DNA of 64,000 bases, from positions 16,547,585-16,611,584 of the forward strand of contig JADWOT020000002.1 in the NCBI GenBank assembly GCA_036345935.2, in the 5' to 3' direction. The notes below the pieces were generated by a model. It saw only the letters and a program-made list of their open reading frames with translations, was not told where the DNA came from and ran no database searches. Each line of letters opens with the position of its first letter. Within the stretch, counting starts at the first letter, position 1. Below, piece after piece: positions 37,513-50,855 of the stretch. The position numbers and the translations under genes are program-made. The DNA comes from Taenia hydatigena. Taxonomy: Eukaryota; Platyhelminthes; Cestoda; Cyclophyllidea; Taeniidae.

Positions 37513-38105
37513 GCCAATTAGTGTTTGTACGCTTTCTACGCTCACTTCGCGACGTATGTTATTATTTGCTTTAAAAAAGCTTAAGATGCAGACATTCTTA
37601 CTAACCTCACTCATCCTGTTTGCAAATCTGCCTCAGAAAGTGTCACTTCTTTCCTCACTTAAGGCAAACAATCCGTGATGCCACAATTACTTCGAGCCGT
37701 CAATCTCCACTTACGTTGCAACGTTATCAGCAACTTTTACTCTGTCCACGTATCATTCCCACCACATTCGTAAGGATCTAACACTTTCATTATTTGTGCT
37801 GTGTTTCCTATGCCTGCTGTAATATACATAATGCCCCTTTGTGGACTTGCAGCTAAATCCACCTCTTCCATTGGTGTAGTGTTGCACTCTATTATCATTG
37901 CAGACATTTAATTGTACTTTGCTGTGTGATTGTGCAGTTAAATGTCTCCGTCCTCTTAGCAGCAAACTTTGCAGATTTCAGTCACTGTCTTGTCTTCACA
38001 CTAAATAGTATGGACTCAAAGTGTAAAGGGATTGCCTGTTGATATGTTGGTTAAGTGGGCCCATCTTTACATTCACACTGTGTTGTTCCTTGCATTCTAT
38101 GGTGA
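37505..38105 (+). repeat. direct duplication block R, left copy
   Basis: About 600 bp aligns with 56000-56575 in the same orientation. Landmarks are CTCATCCTGTTTGCA, then GCGTCACTTCTTT or GTGTCACTTCTTT, then TTAATTGTRCTTTGCTGTG, then CCTTGCATTCTAT. Short minus-strand frames in both copies translate alike (SHSKxQLxxxNxNRVQH) but diverge in length. I see no maintained gene. Confidence 0.75.
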
Positions 38106-41100
38106 AGCGTGAGTGGTGGGCATTGGCAAAGATGAGATCGGAGTGGTTCTATAGCACTGAACTTGGACTCCATTTTAACAATCTGCAACATTTACTTAGT
38201 GGGTACAAGGGGTCATCTCTGGTCAGAAAAGCTCAAAATGAAACCTACAAGCAGGACTTTCGTTCAATCACCATTGCAATCCGCCACCTATTCACAGCAA
38301 GATAATAAGTGCGAATGGAGAAGAACGGAGCAATGCTAGACCCCTGGTCAATATGCAGGTAAAAAGACGTGAAATTGGACCCATTGTCTGGATTCAAGTG
38401 TCGTAAGAATCGACCTCTGGATAGAGGTCTGAGTGATTATCTGGGACAATTGACGTATTACCTAACCCTGAAAATGTGGCGAGTTAATCAACTGACTAAG
38501 GTGTTGTGGCTACCTGATGGTATGATTTGGCCACGCATTCGACACGGCTCAAGGCATTGCAGCCACTGTGGGCAAGTGAATAACGATGTACGTACACTGG
38601 AGAAGTCTCTACGCCATGTGGCAACAGTAACTGAGTGACAGGCATTGTGCGGACTAGAGGTGGTTAGGTGGGTGTAAAAAGGTTGGTTAGGGTGATGAGG
38701 GTGAGTAATCCGTCCCTTTGAATTTGACACTTACAGGTAAGCAGTAAAGTGGGAAATTCATGTCGATTCCCTTCACCGATGTAGCACCCACACACCACAC
38801 CCGGTCTTCCATGCAGGTCCTTCAAGCACAATACCGTGCTTTTGCTTGCATCCTGAGTGAACGCACAGTGTACTTTGAATGGCAGTTTTGTAAATCTCCT
38901 CTTTGCTCTCATCTTTAAGGCCTTGAGGCAATCACCATCGCGATTCGCCACCCTTTCTCAGCAGAACAGCAAGTGAGAGAAGGGGAAGGGAAAATGAAAT
39001 TAGTGTGCCATTAACCAGTCTCCAGAGAGGACTTGAAATGTTTAGCGTCCACTCCCATCAACTGCTTCCAGTCAGCAAACCATGCTTAGGGTGCCAATGC
39101 GCATTGATGCTTTGCAGTAATAGCATTCTGCAACTTTTCTTCACCCCTTGCTCGTGCTATAATTGTTATAGCTTAAAATGTCCTTAAATGACCTTAGCTG
39201 CTTGACAAGAAAGAAGGAAGCATGTGCGATTGACCTTCATACGACAAGCGTAAGACCAGAACCGTGTGCCTCGGTCAGCTGGTGTCATGATTTGGCCTTG
39301 TGGTCAGTAAGAAATCGAACACAGCCATGACATGCGCTTACACCCGCTTGCCCCATTGATCTCTTACAGTTGCTCAAAGCTGTCATTTCAGTAAAAGTCC
39401 AGCACCGTTTGGAAACCTCTACCTACAGCTACCACCAATGGCTACCTCTCGTGCATGTTATTTGTAGCCTGACAAAACAACTTCGTTAGAGTGGGCTTAT
39501 CAAATCCTTTTATTCGAAATGCCAGCATCAGTAAGATACGGCAGATGTGTTGCAGAGTACTAGGGACCATTCCAGTATTTTAATGTGTCCGAGAGCTGAG
39601 AATACCTCACCATTTTAATGTCGTCGACATTATTCATCTAGGCTACGCTGCTTGATTCACACTGACTTGTCGGTATCCCGAATACAAATGCTACAATTAG
39701 TATAATTCTACTCTGACTTGTATGGTACATTGTGAAGAAAGTGCGTCCAACAACTCATTTGATCACTTCCACCTGCAAATTGCTCCTATATTCGGCTACA
39801 TCAGCCCTTGAACAGGGTCGTCGAAATGACATTAATGGCAAGCAAAAGTAGGGTGATTGTCCAGGCGTCAAATTTGCATGAGTGCCGACGAATAGATAAA
39901 CGAGGTTGAAGTCATTCAACAATGGCATCAGTTGTTGCACTTCCACCTCAGAGCAACTTGAACTACATTTTGCTTTATTTGCTCCGTTCGGTGCTCGAAA
40001 CTAGTTGAGAGAAGTGCAGTTTGCTCTCTCATGTAACTTAGAGTAAATTTGCCGACACGGTAAAGAGGATTCCCGCAGCTGTCATCATTTAGAATTAAAG
40101 TGGTATTAACAAAAACGACATTCTTTGATCGCTGGCTTCCGAGATTACAATCCGGCGTGAAGGAATTCACTCCAAAACGTTTCATTTTTACTAATAAAGA
40201 GCTTTTTTGAATATAGGAAAAGGAGGCGATGAAGCACACTCGAAAGGTCATTTTAGTGAAGCCATTTCCATGGCTTATCCATGTCCCAATTTGGGCTGTT
40301 GGTTAGATGGATATTTGGTTGATCGCCTAGTCAGACTATCAACAACAGCTTTTGAATCCGATCTAAATGACTGACTGGCTACTAGATTGTTGGAAGCGTA
40401 ACGTACTCATTGGATAACCAAGTGAAGGAGGTTGTTACCATTAAATGAACCGATGTGCTAAAGAGCTGATCATTCTGGAGTCACAGTCACTTCCAACAAT
40501 TCGTTCGTTATAGACACCATCAAACAATCGAGATGCTAGTTGTCTACGCACTTCAGAGAACGTAGGCAACGTGTCATAGCTGCTGGCAAGGAATAATCCC
40601 TATTCAAACTGTTGGTCACTTAGATAGTTTATTGGTCAAGTGGGTGGTCCGACTACTAAGCCACTCAACAACTTAAGCAGCAACGATGACGACGACTTGA
40701 ACGTCACGTGCGTGCATGGCAGCGAAAGGTAAGCAAAAGGATAACTCCGGTGATAGCTGTCGGTGTCAATGAAAGCATGAGGCTACCCGTTTATTGGCTG
40801 TTCCATATCGACCCAAATGGTGGCATGATGATTGCATGGCAATAAAATACTTCACGAGATATGGGCAGTTGCTTTAGACTATACGCACTTTGAATCACCT
40901 ACCTTTCCCTCCTTCACAGGGTGCTTTTACCAATGCTTTCGAAACAACTGCATTAAGAAAATTTCTTGAACATGGCACCTAAATTGATTAGGCTCCATTT
41001 GTCGAAATTTATTTTTTCCACAGTGTCTTTAAAAGCCTCAGTTCTACCTGATACACCTACGTGTGGGTGGAACACTTATGTATTGTCTACAGGTGATCCT

Positions 41101-41400
41101 TCTTAAACTGTTCTTTGTTTAATTGGATAGAAAACCGAGTGAATCATTCGGTCTGCCTTGGTTCTCCAGCAGCTTAGCATACCACATGGTGGCTATTAGA
41201 CTGCAGCAGAGGGCAATCTTGATTGTAGTGATATGGAAACGCTACCGAAGTGAACAAAAACCAAAAATCCCCTATCCGATCTACTGCGTATGACTACCTT
41301 CAAGGAAGCCCACTTGCACCGACACCTTCTTCCACTCAGTTGACAACTTAGATGATAGTCAATTAAAACCGAATTAATTCTCTCACTTGAACATTAACAT
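38106..41400. other. no supportable gene
   Basis: This is most of the centre between the arms of the inverted duplication. Frames at 38039-38305 and 38369-38638 are open, but I see no splice-supported or recognisable product. A short internal echo exists between about 38260 and 38935 (CAATCACCATYGCRATYCGC). Confidence 0.4.
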
Positions 41401-41401
41401 G

Positions 41402-41426
41402 GCTAGCTGGCTGGCTGGCTGGCTGA
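41402..41426 (+). repeat. (GGCT)n microsatellite
   Basis: Five tandem GGCT-like units are followed by GACTAG. Confidence 0.9.
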
Positions 41427-41509
41427 CTAGTGGATTATTGAGAGCACTGCAAATTAATTGGGCAGTCGAATTAGGTGGGTAAGGCGATATAAGTAGGTGA
41501 GGCACGGCC

Positions 41510-41640
41510 TAGTGATCGTACTGCTGATGTGCTATTCGACGAGAGAGTGGTAGCTAATGCTAGCACATTTAAAGGCGTTTAGATATCAAAAGTGGCGTCG
41601 TAGCAATAAATTTGGCAACAGTTACTGTCTGAGACTCATT
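41510..41640 (+). repeat. direct repeat, left copy
   Basis: GATCGTACTGCTGATGTGCT followed by CGACGAGA aligns with 52222-52345, which has GATCGCATTGCAGATGTGCT followed by CAACGAGA. Similarity continues for roughly 120 bp to a TTGGCA. Confidence 0.55.
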
Positions 41641-42329
41641 TCTGGACTTTTTTGGAATGGATGTAGGCGGCTCAAAATTTGTGTTTATTCCATGGCAAGT
41701 AGTCACTTTACAGCTATTTAATCATTTTTAAACCCCGCTAGATTAACTCTTTGATTGCTTATAAACAAAATTTCTACACAAGTCATATTAGTAATGCGAC
41801 TGACATTCTGGATAAGCTAATCAACTATTAAAACTCGAATAGACATGCAATGGCTACTGGCGTTGATTAAACACTTTCATGTGAGGATCACTTCATTCGC
41901 CTCCTCCTTTTTGCAACTTGTCCCAGAGCGAGAAGATCGACTGCTTTGAGACATCTTTATTGTCCTTGACACAACAGTTGACCAACAGCGTGTTGGTAAA
42001 GGGTCGTAGGAGGACCTCTACCGACATCACAGAATCAAGCTGCTCCTCACCTCATATCATCTGAGCATCGCCGCCTTTAAAACTGCTTAAAATATGTACA
42101 TCGACTTGACGCTTGGAAGTTGCTCTCAAGGCCTCACATCCTCATACTCCTGCATGTATATTGCAACTGGCCATCCATGTAATCATCCATCCGCTCATTC
42201 TACATAACATCTACACATCAGGCTAGATGTGTAGCAAGAGTGTTTGGAGAGATGGCGATTAATTTGTAGAACATGATTTTGGTCACAACCAGTACATGCG
42301 GTACACAACTGGGCCTATTATACCGCACA

Positions 42330-43432
42330 GGCTAGAACAGTTATTCTTTCGTGATAGCCTTTTTGCTTTTTGACGCATTTGTTGCGGAATCAATTCTGAT
42401 TTTTATGGCAGTGGTCGCGGCTGGCTTCTTCCTCAAACGGCCGCTGCCCTTTGTGTTTCCCCCTAAAGCAGTGAGCACATGGCAGTGTATCGACAGGCTT
42501 TCCATCAGTCACATTATCAGACGAAACAAAACTTACCTAGGCCTGTAATTACGCGCAATCAGACATTGTGGATTCTGTAAACCAGGCATGATGTCATCAC
42601 ATTGGTGCATCGCACAGCTCACCTCGTTTGTTGTTGCCCAAACCGGCTGTTCATGTGGAGAGAAAAAAGGCATGACAAGACGTACCATCTCGTACCAGAC
42701 TATTCAATACCACATCAAAATGCGCATGAATTCACTCGCTTACACCTCTTCTACCCACACAGCATTTCAAGTAGACACTCAGTAGTAAGGAGTGAGTGGC
42801 TTCGCTGTGTAGATTGGATTGCACCCACACTCTGCATGTCATGAATAGCACACACACACACTTACACACACAATTTACTCACTTGTGTATGGTGATTACA
42901 AACCCCTGTGCGATTGTTATAATAATAATTGTATTATTTGGCTTCTTCCAGGCGCACATGCCTTCAGTAATAGGTGGCTTTATGCCACTGATGACGATGG
43001 TATTTTGTACAACTCCACGGTACGCCGACGAAACGGGCGGTTTGAAACTGCACAACCTGTCCATGAATCTGCTAGATTCTCCAATTTTTTCGAATAAGTC
43101 TAGGCAAAGAACATTATGCACGCGAAACATATTATGGTGTCAACACATGTCTAGTCAACCACGAAGGTGTTGGGAAGGGACTTACCATTAGTCGCACATT
43201 GCTGGCAGTAGGCTGCGCATTTTCGCGAACCTCCAAATGAGCCTCAAGAAATTGTGCCTGTTCAGTCTTTGCGGGTGGCTCACACACCACCATGGCGATG
43301 ACAGTGATCAGGCTGAAGACCACCTTCACAAAGAGACCTGACAACGCAAAATGTGTGCAGAGCAACAGTCGAGCATGATGATGGTGAGAAATTCTAAGTA
43401 ATGAACAACTCACCATTCCGTGCGCACATCAT
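42330..43432 (-). pseudogene. degenerate CAP-superfamily gene copy
   Basis: The minus strand shows the same five-exon structure as the CAP gene at 35.7 kb: 43432-43414, 43337-43186, 43099-42883, 42646-42537 and from 42462. Exons 1, 2 and 4 have exactly the same lengths (19, 152 and 110 nt) and GT/AG sites persist throughout. Exons 1-2 are intact, with a signal-peptide-like start and FLEAHLEVRENAQPTASN. Exon 3 carries a one-base deletion near 43050 and a second frameshift near 42930, so the CAP1 region (CNHHTQ) is out of frame. Exon 5 has TGA at 42392-42390 inside the cysteine cluster. Some family cysteines are lost (LIARNY for LIVCxY). These breaks make a functional full-length product unlikely; a truncated secreted peptide from exons 1-3 cannot be excluded. 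Confidence 0.8.
42849..42870 (+). repeat. (CA)n stretch
   Basis: This short CA-rich run lies in intron 3 of the degenerate CAP copy. The intact copy has a GT-rich run at the equivalent place. Confidence 0.8.
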
Positions 43433-46400
43433 CGTGGCAAGGGAATTAGGAGGACGAGATGATCGCACGTATTTATTCGTGAAACATGGTGTAGTGTGAT
43501 GTGGTTGGACGTGGCGTGATAGACAAACTAAGACATCACATTGATAGAGATAATCCCGTCACTCATGGCTTAGGTCAAGCCAACGTTGAACTGCAGATCT
43601 GCTGATTGAAGGAACTCAAGTGTTCTGATCCTGATTATCTAATCCATGAGCACTACGGTCACTTTTTGCAACTTTCTCGTAGTTCTTGTTCCAGCAGACT
43701 ATTTCAGTAACAGACGATCAGGTTGCAGCGAAATTGAATTTGTGCGAGCATTATTGCCTTCATGCAAAGATAACAGCAACGGGATACCCTGCCTAATCCT
43801 CCATGACCACTCTTCTACTTTACCACACCACAAGGTGTACAACGGTCTCTTCCACTCAGTCATCCAAAGGCAATACTCCGACACCGGGACCAAAAAATAG
43901 CAATTTACTCACTCCGTTGATGCTACTGAATTAGCAAACGCCTAGTTTAAGTTATGTTGTGTTTGTGCGAGTCGGACACAATCAGCCAAACTCACGATTT
44001 GCGAAGAAAATATGTAATTTATGGAAAGACGATGTTTACCAAGGTGACAGATGGCCACTATTTGTTAACACAAATAAAATCAGACCAATTTTATGTTAGA
44101 CTTAGCGTTGTGTAGCTAAAAATGACTTCAGCAGGATGCTCTACATCACAAGGCTGGAGTGGAAGCTAAGGTGTGTGATCACAAACATCATGCCCAGGCT
44201 GTGGACAGGATCGGTCCATGTGGACCTCCACAAATGAAAAATGGAATGAAAGATAAGCACGATCTCTAGAATGTGTAGAAAGTCAGTCCTAAAAATGCTG
44301 ATTCTCAACCAAATTAAAAAATCTTCGTTTCTTGAGATCGGAAAGTATCTCCAGTAAACCTTCTTCCCTCCCTACTGCACAAATACTTCCCTTCTGTCAA
44401 TGCTTTATGGTAGCGCTGTCACAAAGTGTGTCATTGGCGTGTGACACCACTGAACGTACTGGCAATGCAGTTAAGGGTCCGCAAGATGAAAGGTATGACG
44501 GCCTTCCCTTCTAGTCTTTCAATTTCTTATTCAACTTGCCCCTTATAGATTATCCAACGCTATCATTTAAGCTAGTGCATTCGTTGCTACTGTAGAGAGC
44601 TATTTCTTCAGTTCCCACTTATAAATTGGATGCCCTTATCTTCTTTAATTAGTCAACTTACAAGCAAGAAAACCACTGAATCACTTCTTTTATTTTTTAT
44701 ATCTTTGGCAGAAGAAGGGCTGTGATGGCAGTGAACGGAACACACTGAACTGATTCAACTCCGAATGCGTGAACAGTAGTTAGAACCGTAGAATACGAGG
44801 TTTATTCGTCATTTGCCTGATATCTTCTTGAGCTTTCAATTGCTAAAATAAAAAAGCATAAAAATGTCACTGTAATGCGAGAATCATTTGTGATGAGGAG
44901 GTGAGGGGACGTGCAAGTTGAGACTTCATCGGTGCAGGGCTGTTGTACACAAAGCATCTTTTATTGTCTGCTCAACTGTCTCTCCATCCCATAACTCTTA
45001 AGATCGCTCAACGAGATATGGATTTACACACTGAGATCGTTCCTTCGCTCACTAGTTTAATGCCAATCTTGTAGTATGAACTGCAGTTGCTGGTGATTGG
45101 TGATGCAGAACGGGCTTAGCACAACGGCCACAAGTCATATGGTAGCTATCGTGAAATGATGGCTTCAGCTTTGAGCATACGAACGTAGATGATTAGGGCA
45201 GAAGAAGCCGTTGAGCAGAAAGCCTCAATAACCAGGGCGAAGTTGCGCGATACAATACGGAGGCGGACATATAATTATGATAAACTGTGAATCATTATCT
45301 TCGAACAAATGATGCCAATGATTCCAAATGATTTGTAAACGAATTATTGTGAAATTATTGGAAGTTATGGTAAGGTTTTCATGAGAAATCACGTTCTTTG
45401 GTGAAACTCATCATCGATAAACAATGGTATTACCATCAGCGGCTAAAAATCATTAATTTCTTGGTTTTTAGAACTTTTTAAGTTATTAATGGCTTTTTGA
45501 TGGAAAGTGGTAGGAGTATAGGGAATCCACAAGACCAACAGCGAGCAGTGGAACCATTGTTTTGCGGCGATGACCTCAGCTTGACAAGTCATGTTTCACG
45601 TACATTGTTAAGGATAGCCAAGAAAATCGACATTCCTCGATGGGAATAGTTGATGCAACGCGGTGGTATTTAACAGTGCCGTTTGAAGGCCAAGTTTAGC
45701 GCCGTATACCTATTAATGACTAACGACCTCTTCGGTATTGACATCGCTTTTGACAAAATGGAAAAGAAGTTAGTTACACTTGAATCAGTTGCACTGTTTA
45801 TTCGCCTACAACCATCGGAGGTGGTGAAAAGAATTTGCACCTCTCCTGTTGGTGTTACTGAAGAGTCTTCTTTCAGTCACCCACGCTTGTCATCACATCA
45901 TTCGTTTGTGGGTCAAATCAGGTGCTCATCAAAGGCATCATGGCACTCGACATAGAGCACAGCATCAAGTATGAATTACCGATTGGCAAGAGACAGTTTG
46001 GAGCTGTGAGGCCTTTCTCCAGCGATTATAAACGTATACCCTTTTTTCAATTTGCTCCAAATGACATTTTACGGGGCAGCTTCCAAGAAAAACTTTCTCG
46101 ATGCGAGTGATTTCGAATGAATAGACATTTTTGTCTTATTTTATGAGGTTTTTTAATAAAGGACTAATGGTTCTGGAGTGATGCTCAGGAAGGCTACATA
46201 ATTTGTTGGCGTGCTGTACGTGAGAATGGAGCAAATGCTTTGCAATTGGCAATGAATGGGATTTTTACGAGCACTTCAGACGGACACTTGTGCAACAGTG
46301 AGGAAACGGTGAAGGTACTCGCAACTGCATTACCATGGTGGGAGAAGCACATAATGCGCATGTCCCGGTGAAATAATCAACTCCAAATTATGCGGTATCG

Positions 46401-47705
46401 ATGCGATAATGCAGTTCGTGTGGGTGCACTAAATCAGGGAATAAATAATATCAGTGATGAATGGACTAAACACGTAGTGTCTCTAAAGTACACCTCAAAT
46501 ATGTCAGCATCGAGTTGTGTAAAGATGGAGGGTGCCCTGCAGTTGCTCATAAAGTCTTAAAAATTCATTTGTAAATAGTCCTGCTTTACCATATCCAAGC
46601 ATGTTTTGATGTTCAAATCTTTGTTATGGAAAGTGACTTGCATTAATTGACACCATCACGACATTACTAGGGGATTACGCTGATCCACTTCACCAATGCC
46701 TGTGTGCAGAATGGTTGACTTAGGCTCTAAGCTCTCATTTGCCAGCCTGAGATGGTTTGTATAGCATGGAGCACCAGTGATTCGATGAAACTAGCGCTGC
46801 AATGCTTGACAGCAATGAAGCGCTAGACACGCGTCAAAGCTGAGTGGGAGTGGATGTTGTTTCAAGTGCACGAATGAACTGCGAGGAGACTCTAAGACAG
46901 CGCATAATCCCTTCTGCTTGACTATTGATCAAGTGTTGAACATCGCAAAGATACTGCATCACTGTCCTCCTCTGCCTTCGGTGCCAGGCTGCTAAATGTA
47001 GTAGAGTGGATACCGCGTAAGGTGTACTACGAATTGCACTAACGTATAACTACTACTAGGAATGGTTAAAGTTCTATGAGAGATTAGTTGTCAATTTTCT
47101 CAATCACATCTCGGAATCATGGACAGATGCTATTAACGAATTCGGTCGCAATCAACGCAAAGTGGACTATTGTGGTGGACAAAATTGAAAAAATAAACCT
47201 TATGAGCACAGATACCACAATCATGCTTTGGAAATGACAATGTCAATGTTACTGTTGTTACCACACACGCGGTGTAGACTCTTAATTCTTGGTTTGAAAA
47301 TAAAAGATTATCGGCTGGTCGGAAAACCACGAATTCGCTCAAAATAATTGACAACGCGTTCACTTTCCCATGGTGTTAGAGTGTTTGTTGAGTCTAGTGG
47401 TTTGACATGCAACTTTCGCTTAAGCATTGTGATAAAGTTACTCACAAGTACAGAAACCAAGTAAAGAGGAAGTAAAAGCCTCAAAATGGATTTGAATTTC
47501 TGGGGCTTTACAGCGTTTGGTGAAAAATAAACACCGAAATTCCGTCAAAATCAGAAATGATCGGTGGTTAGTTCAGTGAAATGGATTAATTAAAACAGTC
47601 ATTCATCTAGGGGCATCAGGCGGGGGAATAATCACCAGTTCAAAAGCTTTGCATCAACCACACGCTATGCTCATATTGTGGTCCACTGCATTATGCTCTA
47701 ACATC

Positions 47706-49070
47706 ATGTTGGCCTTTCATTTTCGATCCCGCCTGCTCGCAAGCAACTCCTTTCTTATAAGCAACTCATTCTTATAAGCATATAACAAGCTAGAAGGAGT
47801 TCTATGCAGACTCCTTCTGACTTCCGTGTAGCTGAATTAATAGTAAACATAAATGCATTTCCACACTTGATCACATGATTGAGATTGCTTTAGTGTTTCT
47901 AAGATTGCCTACAGTGGAGGAAAAAAGGATGGTAGCGGAAGCGTCAACGATGGCGCCGATATCTGCAGAGTGAAATCGAGTAACTGTCCAAAACTGGCTC
48001 AAAGGCCGTCTGCAGCACTGGTTCATGCGCAACGCAAAAGCTGTCTGTAGCTATCAATCACGACAGTGCAAATGATGCAGCCCTTTTTCCATCGAGACAC
48101 ATTCATGAGGTATTTTTGCCAAGGATTTTGCTGAGACTGAAAGTTCTCTGCGTAACTTAAAAGAAAAGCTGGCAGAATAGACTCCTAAGTAAGAGAGAGA
48201 GAGCATGTTGAGACGTCCAAAGAACTCAAGCAAATAGTCCTCTCTGCACGATGTAAGCACTCCATGGTTTATGTTAGTTACTGACGTTAGTGAATCAGCC
48301 TTGGGAAACACGCCATTGCTTGAGCAAAAGCCACCGTCAACAAAATGCCGGTGGATAGCGTAACATAGCATGTTCTCTTTACAACCTTGACAGTGGTTAG
48401 AAACTTAACAAACTGCCTGATAACGAGGATGTCTGCAGTGAGGACGGGTTATTAGGCGTTGGCTAAATGGCGACTACAATGTCGGAGCTAGACTAGCCGA
48501 TTTTACCTCTGAATGATGACCAGAACCAACACAAATTCGCAGTTTTATTTAGGAAAAGGAATGCAAATTATCAATGCACAGACTCGGCCTTGCAAGCACT
48601 GGAGTATGACTTGTAATGGCATAGTTGTGATACCAAGGCAAACTATTTTAATTCCCATAATTAATAAAGGTATCATTCAAGCACTCGCCTAATGCAAGTC
48701 CTTCCTTAAACTTTGATGCATTAAATTGTTTTAATGCTCCAGCAGCTAGTAAGCTTGATGATTCATGCTTTTGAAAATGAGTCCAGTTATTTCTTTGAGC
48801 ATCGTTAATCGCTACATATAAAATGGCAGAAGTTTGTGCAAAGCATGAACGCCTGCCGCCAACAATCGTGCCCGCTTGACCTTGCTCCTAATTCCGCAAG
48901 TCTCACGTTCACTGGACGTGTTTTCGTGGGGCTGCTGGTAGCTCTCCTCCGTCCGTCGAATGATTCCTTACAGTGGCTTCTGCTTCATTTTTGTCGGAAT
49001 TCCATTTTAGTGCACAAAACCCAGGCTATCTAATGCTTTGGGCACAGTCTCGTCTTATCGGCAATCATTG
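47706..49070. other. no firm gene; one protein-like minus frame
   Basis: The 105-codon minus-strand frame at 48371-48054 has mixed, protein-like composition (FCSSNGVFPKADSLTS). It lacks a recognised domain. An acceptor-like TTACTTAG lies inside it. I leave it as undecided. Confidence 0.25.
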
Positions 49071-49073
49071 CAG

Positions 49074-49179
49074 CTCGCACTTATGCAAAGGACTCCACTG
49101 TTGTAGGTGGTCAAACCAACCGAGCTGATGATTTTCAATTCAAAAGGTCTCGAAACATTGTCTACGTCCTATCAAGACA
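49074..49179 (+). CDS. candidate internal exon
   Basis: The exon lies between acceptor AATCATTGCAG and a strong donor GTGAGT. Read from its third base, it gives a polar peptide containing TYAKDSTVVGGQTNRADDFQ and RSRNIVYVLSR. The competing frame also reads through this block but needs a different acceptor. It starts in phase 1 and ends in phase 2. I found no partner with matching phase. Product unknown. Confidence 0.3.
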
Positions 49180-49707
49180 GTGAGTCAATCCATGTGCACT
49201 TGTTAAAACCCGTCCTGCCAGTAGGTCTTGTAAAAGGCGCAGATGTTTTCCTTAGTCTGCTTTCGCCTGTCCAGCCTTCCCGTGTGTTGATGAACCGGAT
49301 AGTAAGGCGATGCTGATGTCAAAGGCCGCCCTACCATCCGGTTATTCAATACATGGGACAGCTCGAAGGGCGAAAACAGCCTAAGGATAACATCAACATC
49401 TTTTACAAGGGCTGCTGACAGGACGGGTTTCTAAAAGGTGAAACCTGCTGCAAGAAATAACTGGACCTATTGTGAAATGTATGGACCTCCAATCCCACTG
49501 TTTGTTGGAGCATTAAAATAATTCGATGCATTGAAGTTGAAGGAAGGATTTGTGCTTAGAAGCTTGTAGTAGGTGAGCGCGTACTTAACGCCTTCATTAA
49601 TTGTGGTAGTTAAAATATTCCGCCTTGGTATCACAAATGAGCTTTTACAAATCATACTAAGAGTTTTACGTATTTACTTTTTACCCCTTTGTCTTCAAAC
49701 GCTCTAG

Positions 49708-49946
49708 ACGAGCGGACTGACTGTGAAGGGGCACCTACATTGGCAGCACTTGGGGCGGGGAACAGAAGCTGGAGTTATGCGTGCCTGGAACACTCTTGCG
49801 CCTCGTACAGTTCTGACGACCCATCACTTAATTCGTGCTCACCGAACGCATCTCTTACATCCATAGACAGTAATCAAATGGTCCCTCAACTCCTCGCGTA
49901 CCGTTCCGGTGTTGTCTTCAGCGGCAGCTCTTCTTCTTCCGTTTAA
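49708..49946 (+). CDS. candidate terminal exon, serine-rich C-terminus
   Basis: After acceptor ACGCTCTAG the frame runs 79 codons to TAA. It is unusually GC-rich for the region and encodes a Ser/Asn/Ala-rich tail (CASYSSDDPSLNSCSPNASL) ending SGSSSSSV. The composition differs sharply from chance frames nearby. It needs one base from the previous exon; the exon at 49074-49179 does not supply the right phase, so another exon would lie between. Product unknown. Confidence 0.4.
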
Positions 49947-50670
49947 GCCCAAGGCCGTCTTCGTTGCCAATAGCAGATGTGGCTTTGTACGGACGCATCC
50001 GCTTATAGATACAGAGGTGATGAAGGCGGCTCTGTTCATGCCTGTCTCCTCTTGTTTATTTGGGCTGTTGATCAGAGTGGTTGCTCTTCTGTCTCATAAA
50101 AATCCTTTGATACAACACTTTGAGGATGCTATTTGACAGGTGGGTTATTACATGGAACCGTTAAATATCATTCTCTGATCTCAGTTCAAAACTGATTCAA
50201 TGTGTGATACAGGGGAATAAGGAATTTATAATGAGAATCGTAAAAATGCGGCAAAAAGGGTCGCAGCACATTCGGCATTTCCATTTTTAATTTAATTAGA
50301 AGAAAAGCATGAATTTGTACTGCCTTACCAATATGAAGGCAGTCTAAGCCTCGCATGACTCTAAACTGCAGCACAAGATGATGAAATATTGAGTGAATGC
50401 ATTGAAGGCATAGACATCGCGATGTTAGAAGGACTAGTGGTGGTTGAGGCGGATGTTGTTTACGTGGTTCAGGTTGTGGCATGTGTTGATACCGAGGTAG
50501 GATACGGTAAACTATTCCTTTTGCCTCCATGACACGAGGGAGGTGGAAACAGGACGTTTACTGAACTCGACGGTTACATGTGCTACACTTCATTAGCGAC
50601 TTGAGAATTCGCACTTCTTTGCATCCTATAATTCACTAACTAATCATCTATTTTAATTTCCTTGCTTTTC

Positions 50671-50855
50671 CTACGAAAATGAAGGCTTCCATTCCAGTGC
50701 TTGTTGAATAGCTTTGGTGGTAGAATTTATGCACTCTTTTCTCTCCCAATTATGTGATTCAAGTAACCTCATTGCTGTTTCATTCGAGTAGATCAACTTT
50801 ATGAAGCAGCGCAACTCAAGGAATTGACACATGATTGCGTAGGTAGCGATTTTGC
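50671..50855 (-). CDS. candidate exon, helical
   Basis: After acceptor TTTTCTACTGTCAG the minus-strand frame runs 61 codons to TAG at 50671-50673. A donor-like GTAGGA overlaps that stop. It contains ETAMRLLESHNWERKECINS, which resembles the last helices of UBA-like domains. The resemblance is weak and I would not name it. Its neighbours are unclear. Confidence 0.25.

Larger units (their letters stand above)
42325..47705 (-). repeat. right arm of large inverted duplication
   Basis: This is the reverse-complement partner of 31835-36860. It carries the degenerate CAP gene at its inner end. A plus-strand frame at 45683-45955 and a minus-strand frame at 33557-33763 are cognate and share residues like KxEKKLxTxExVAxF. 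I take this as DNA similarity because the flanking frames disagree. Confidence 0.85.

Noticed and set aside
50186..50530. 114-codon minus-strand frame with FRVMRGLDCLH, reminiscent of the segment before a kinase catalytic loop
   Set aside because: No HRDxKxxN catalytic loop, glycine-rich loop or DFG follows on the minus strand nearby, so the likeness is probably chance.
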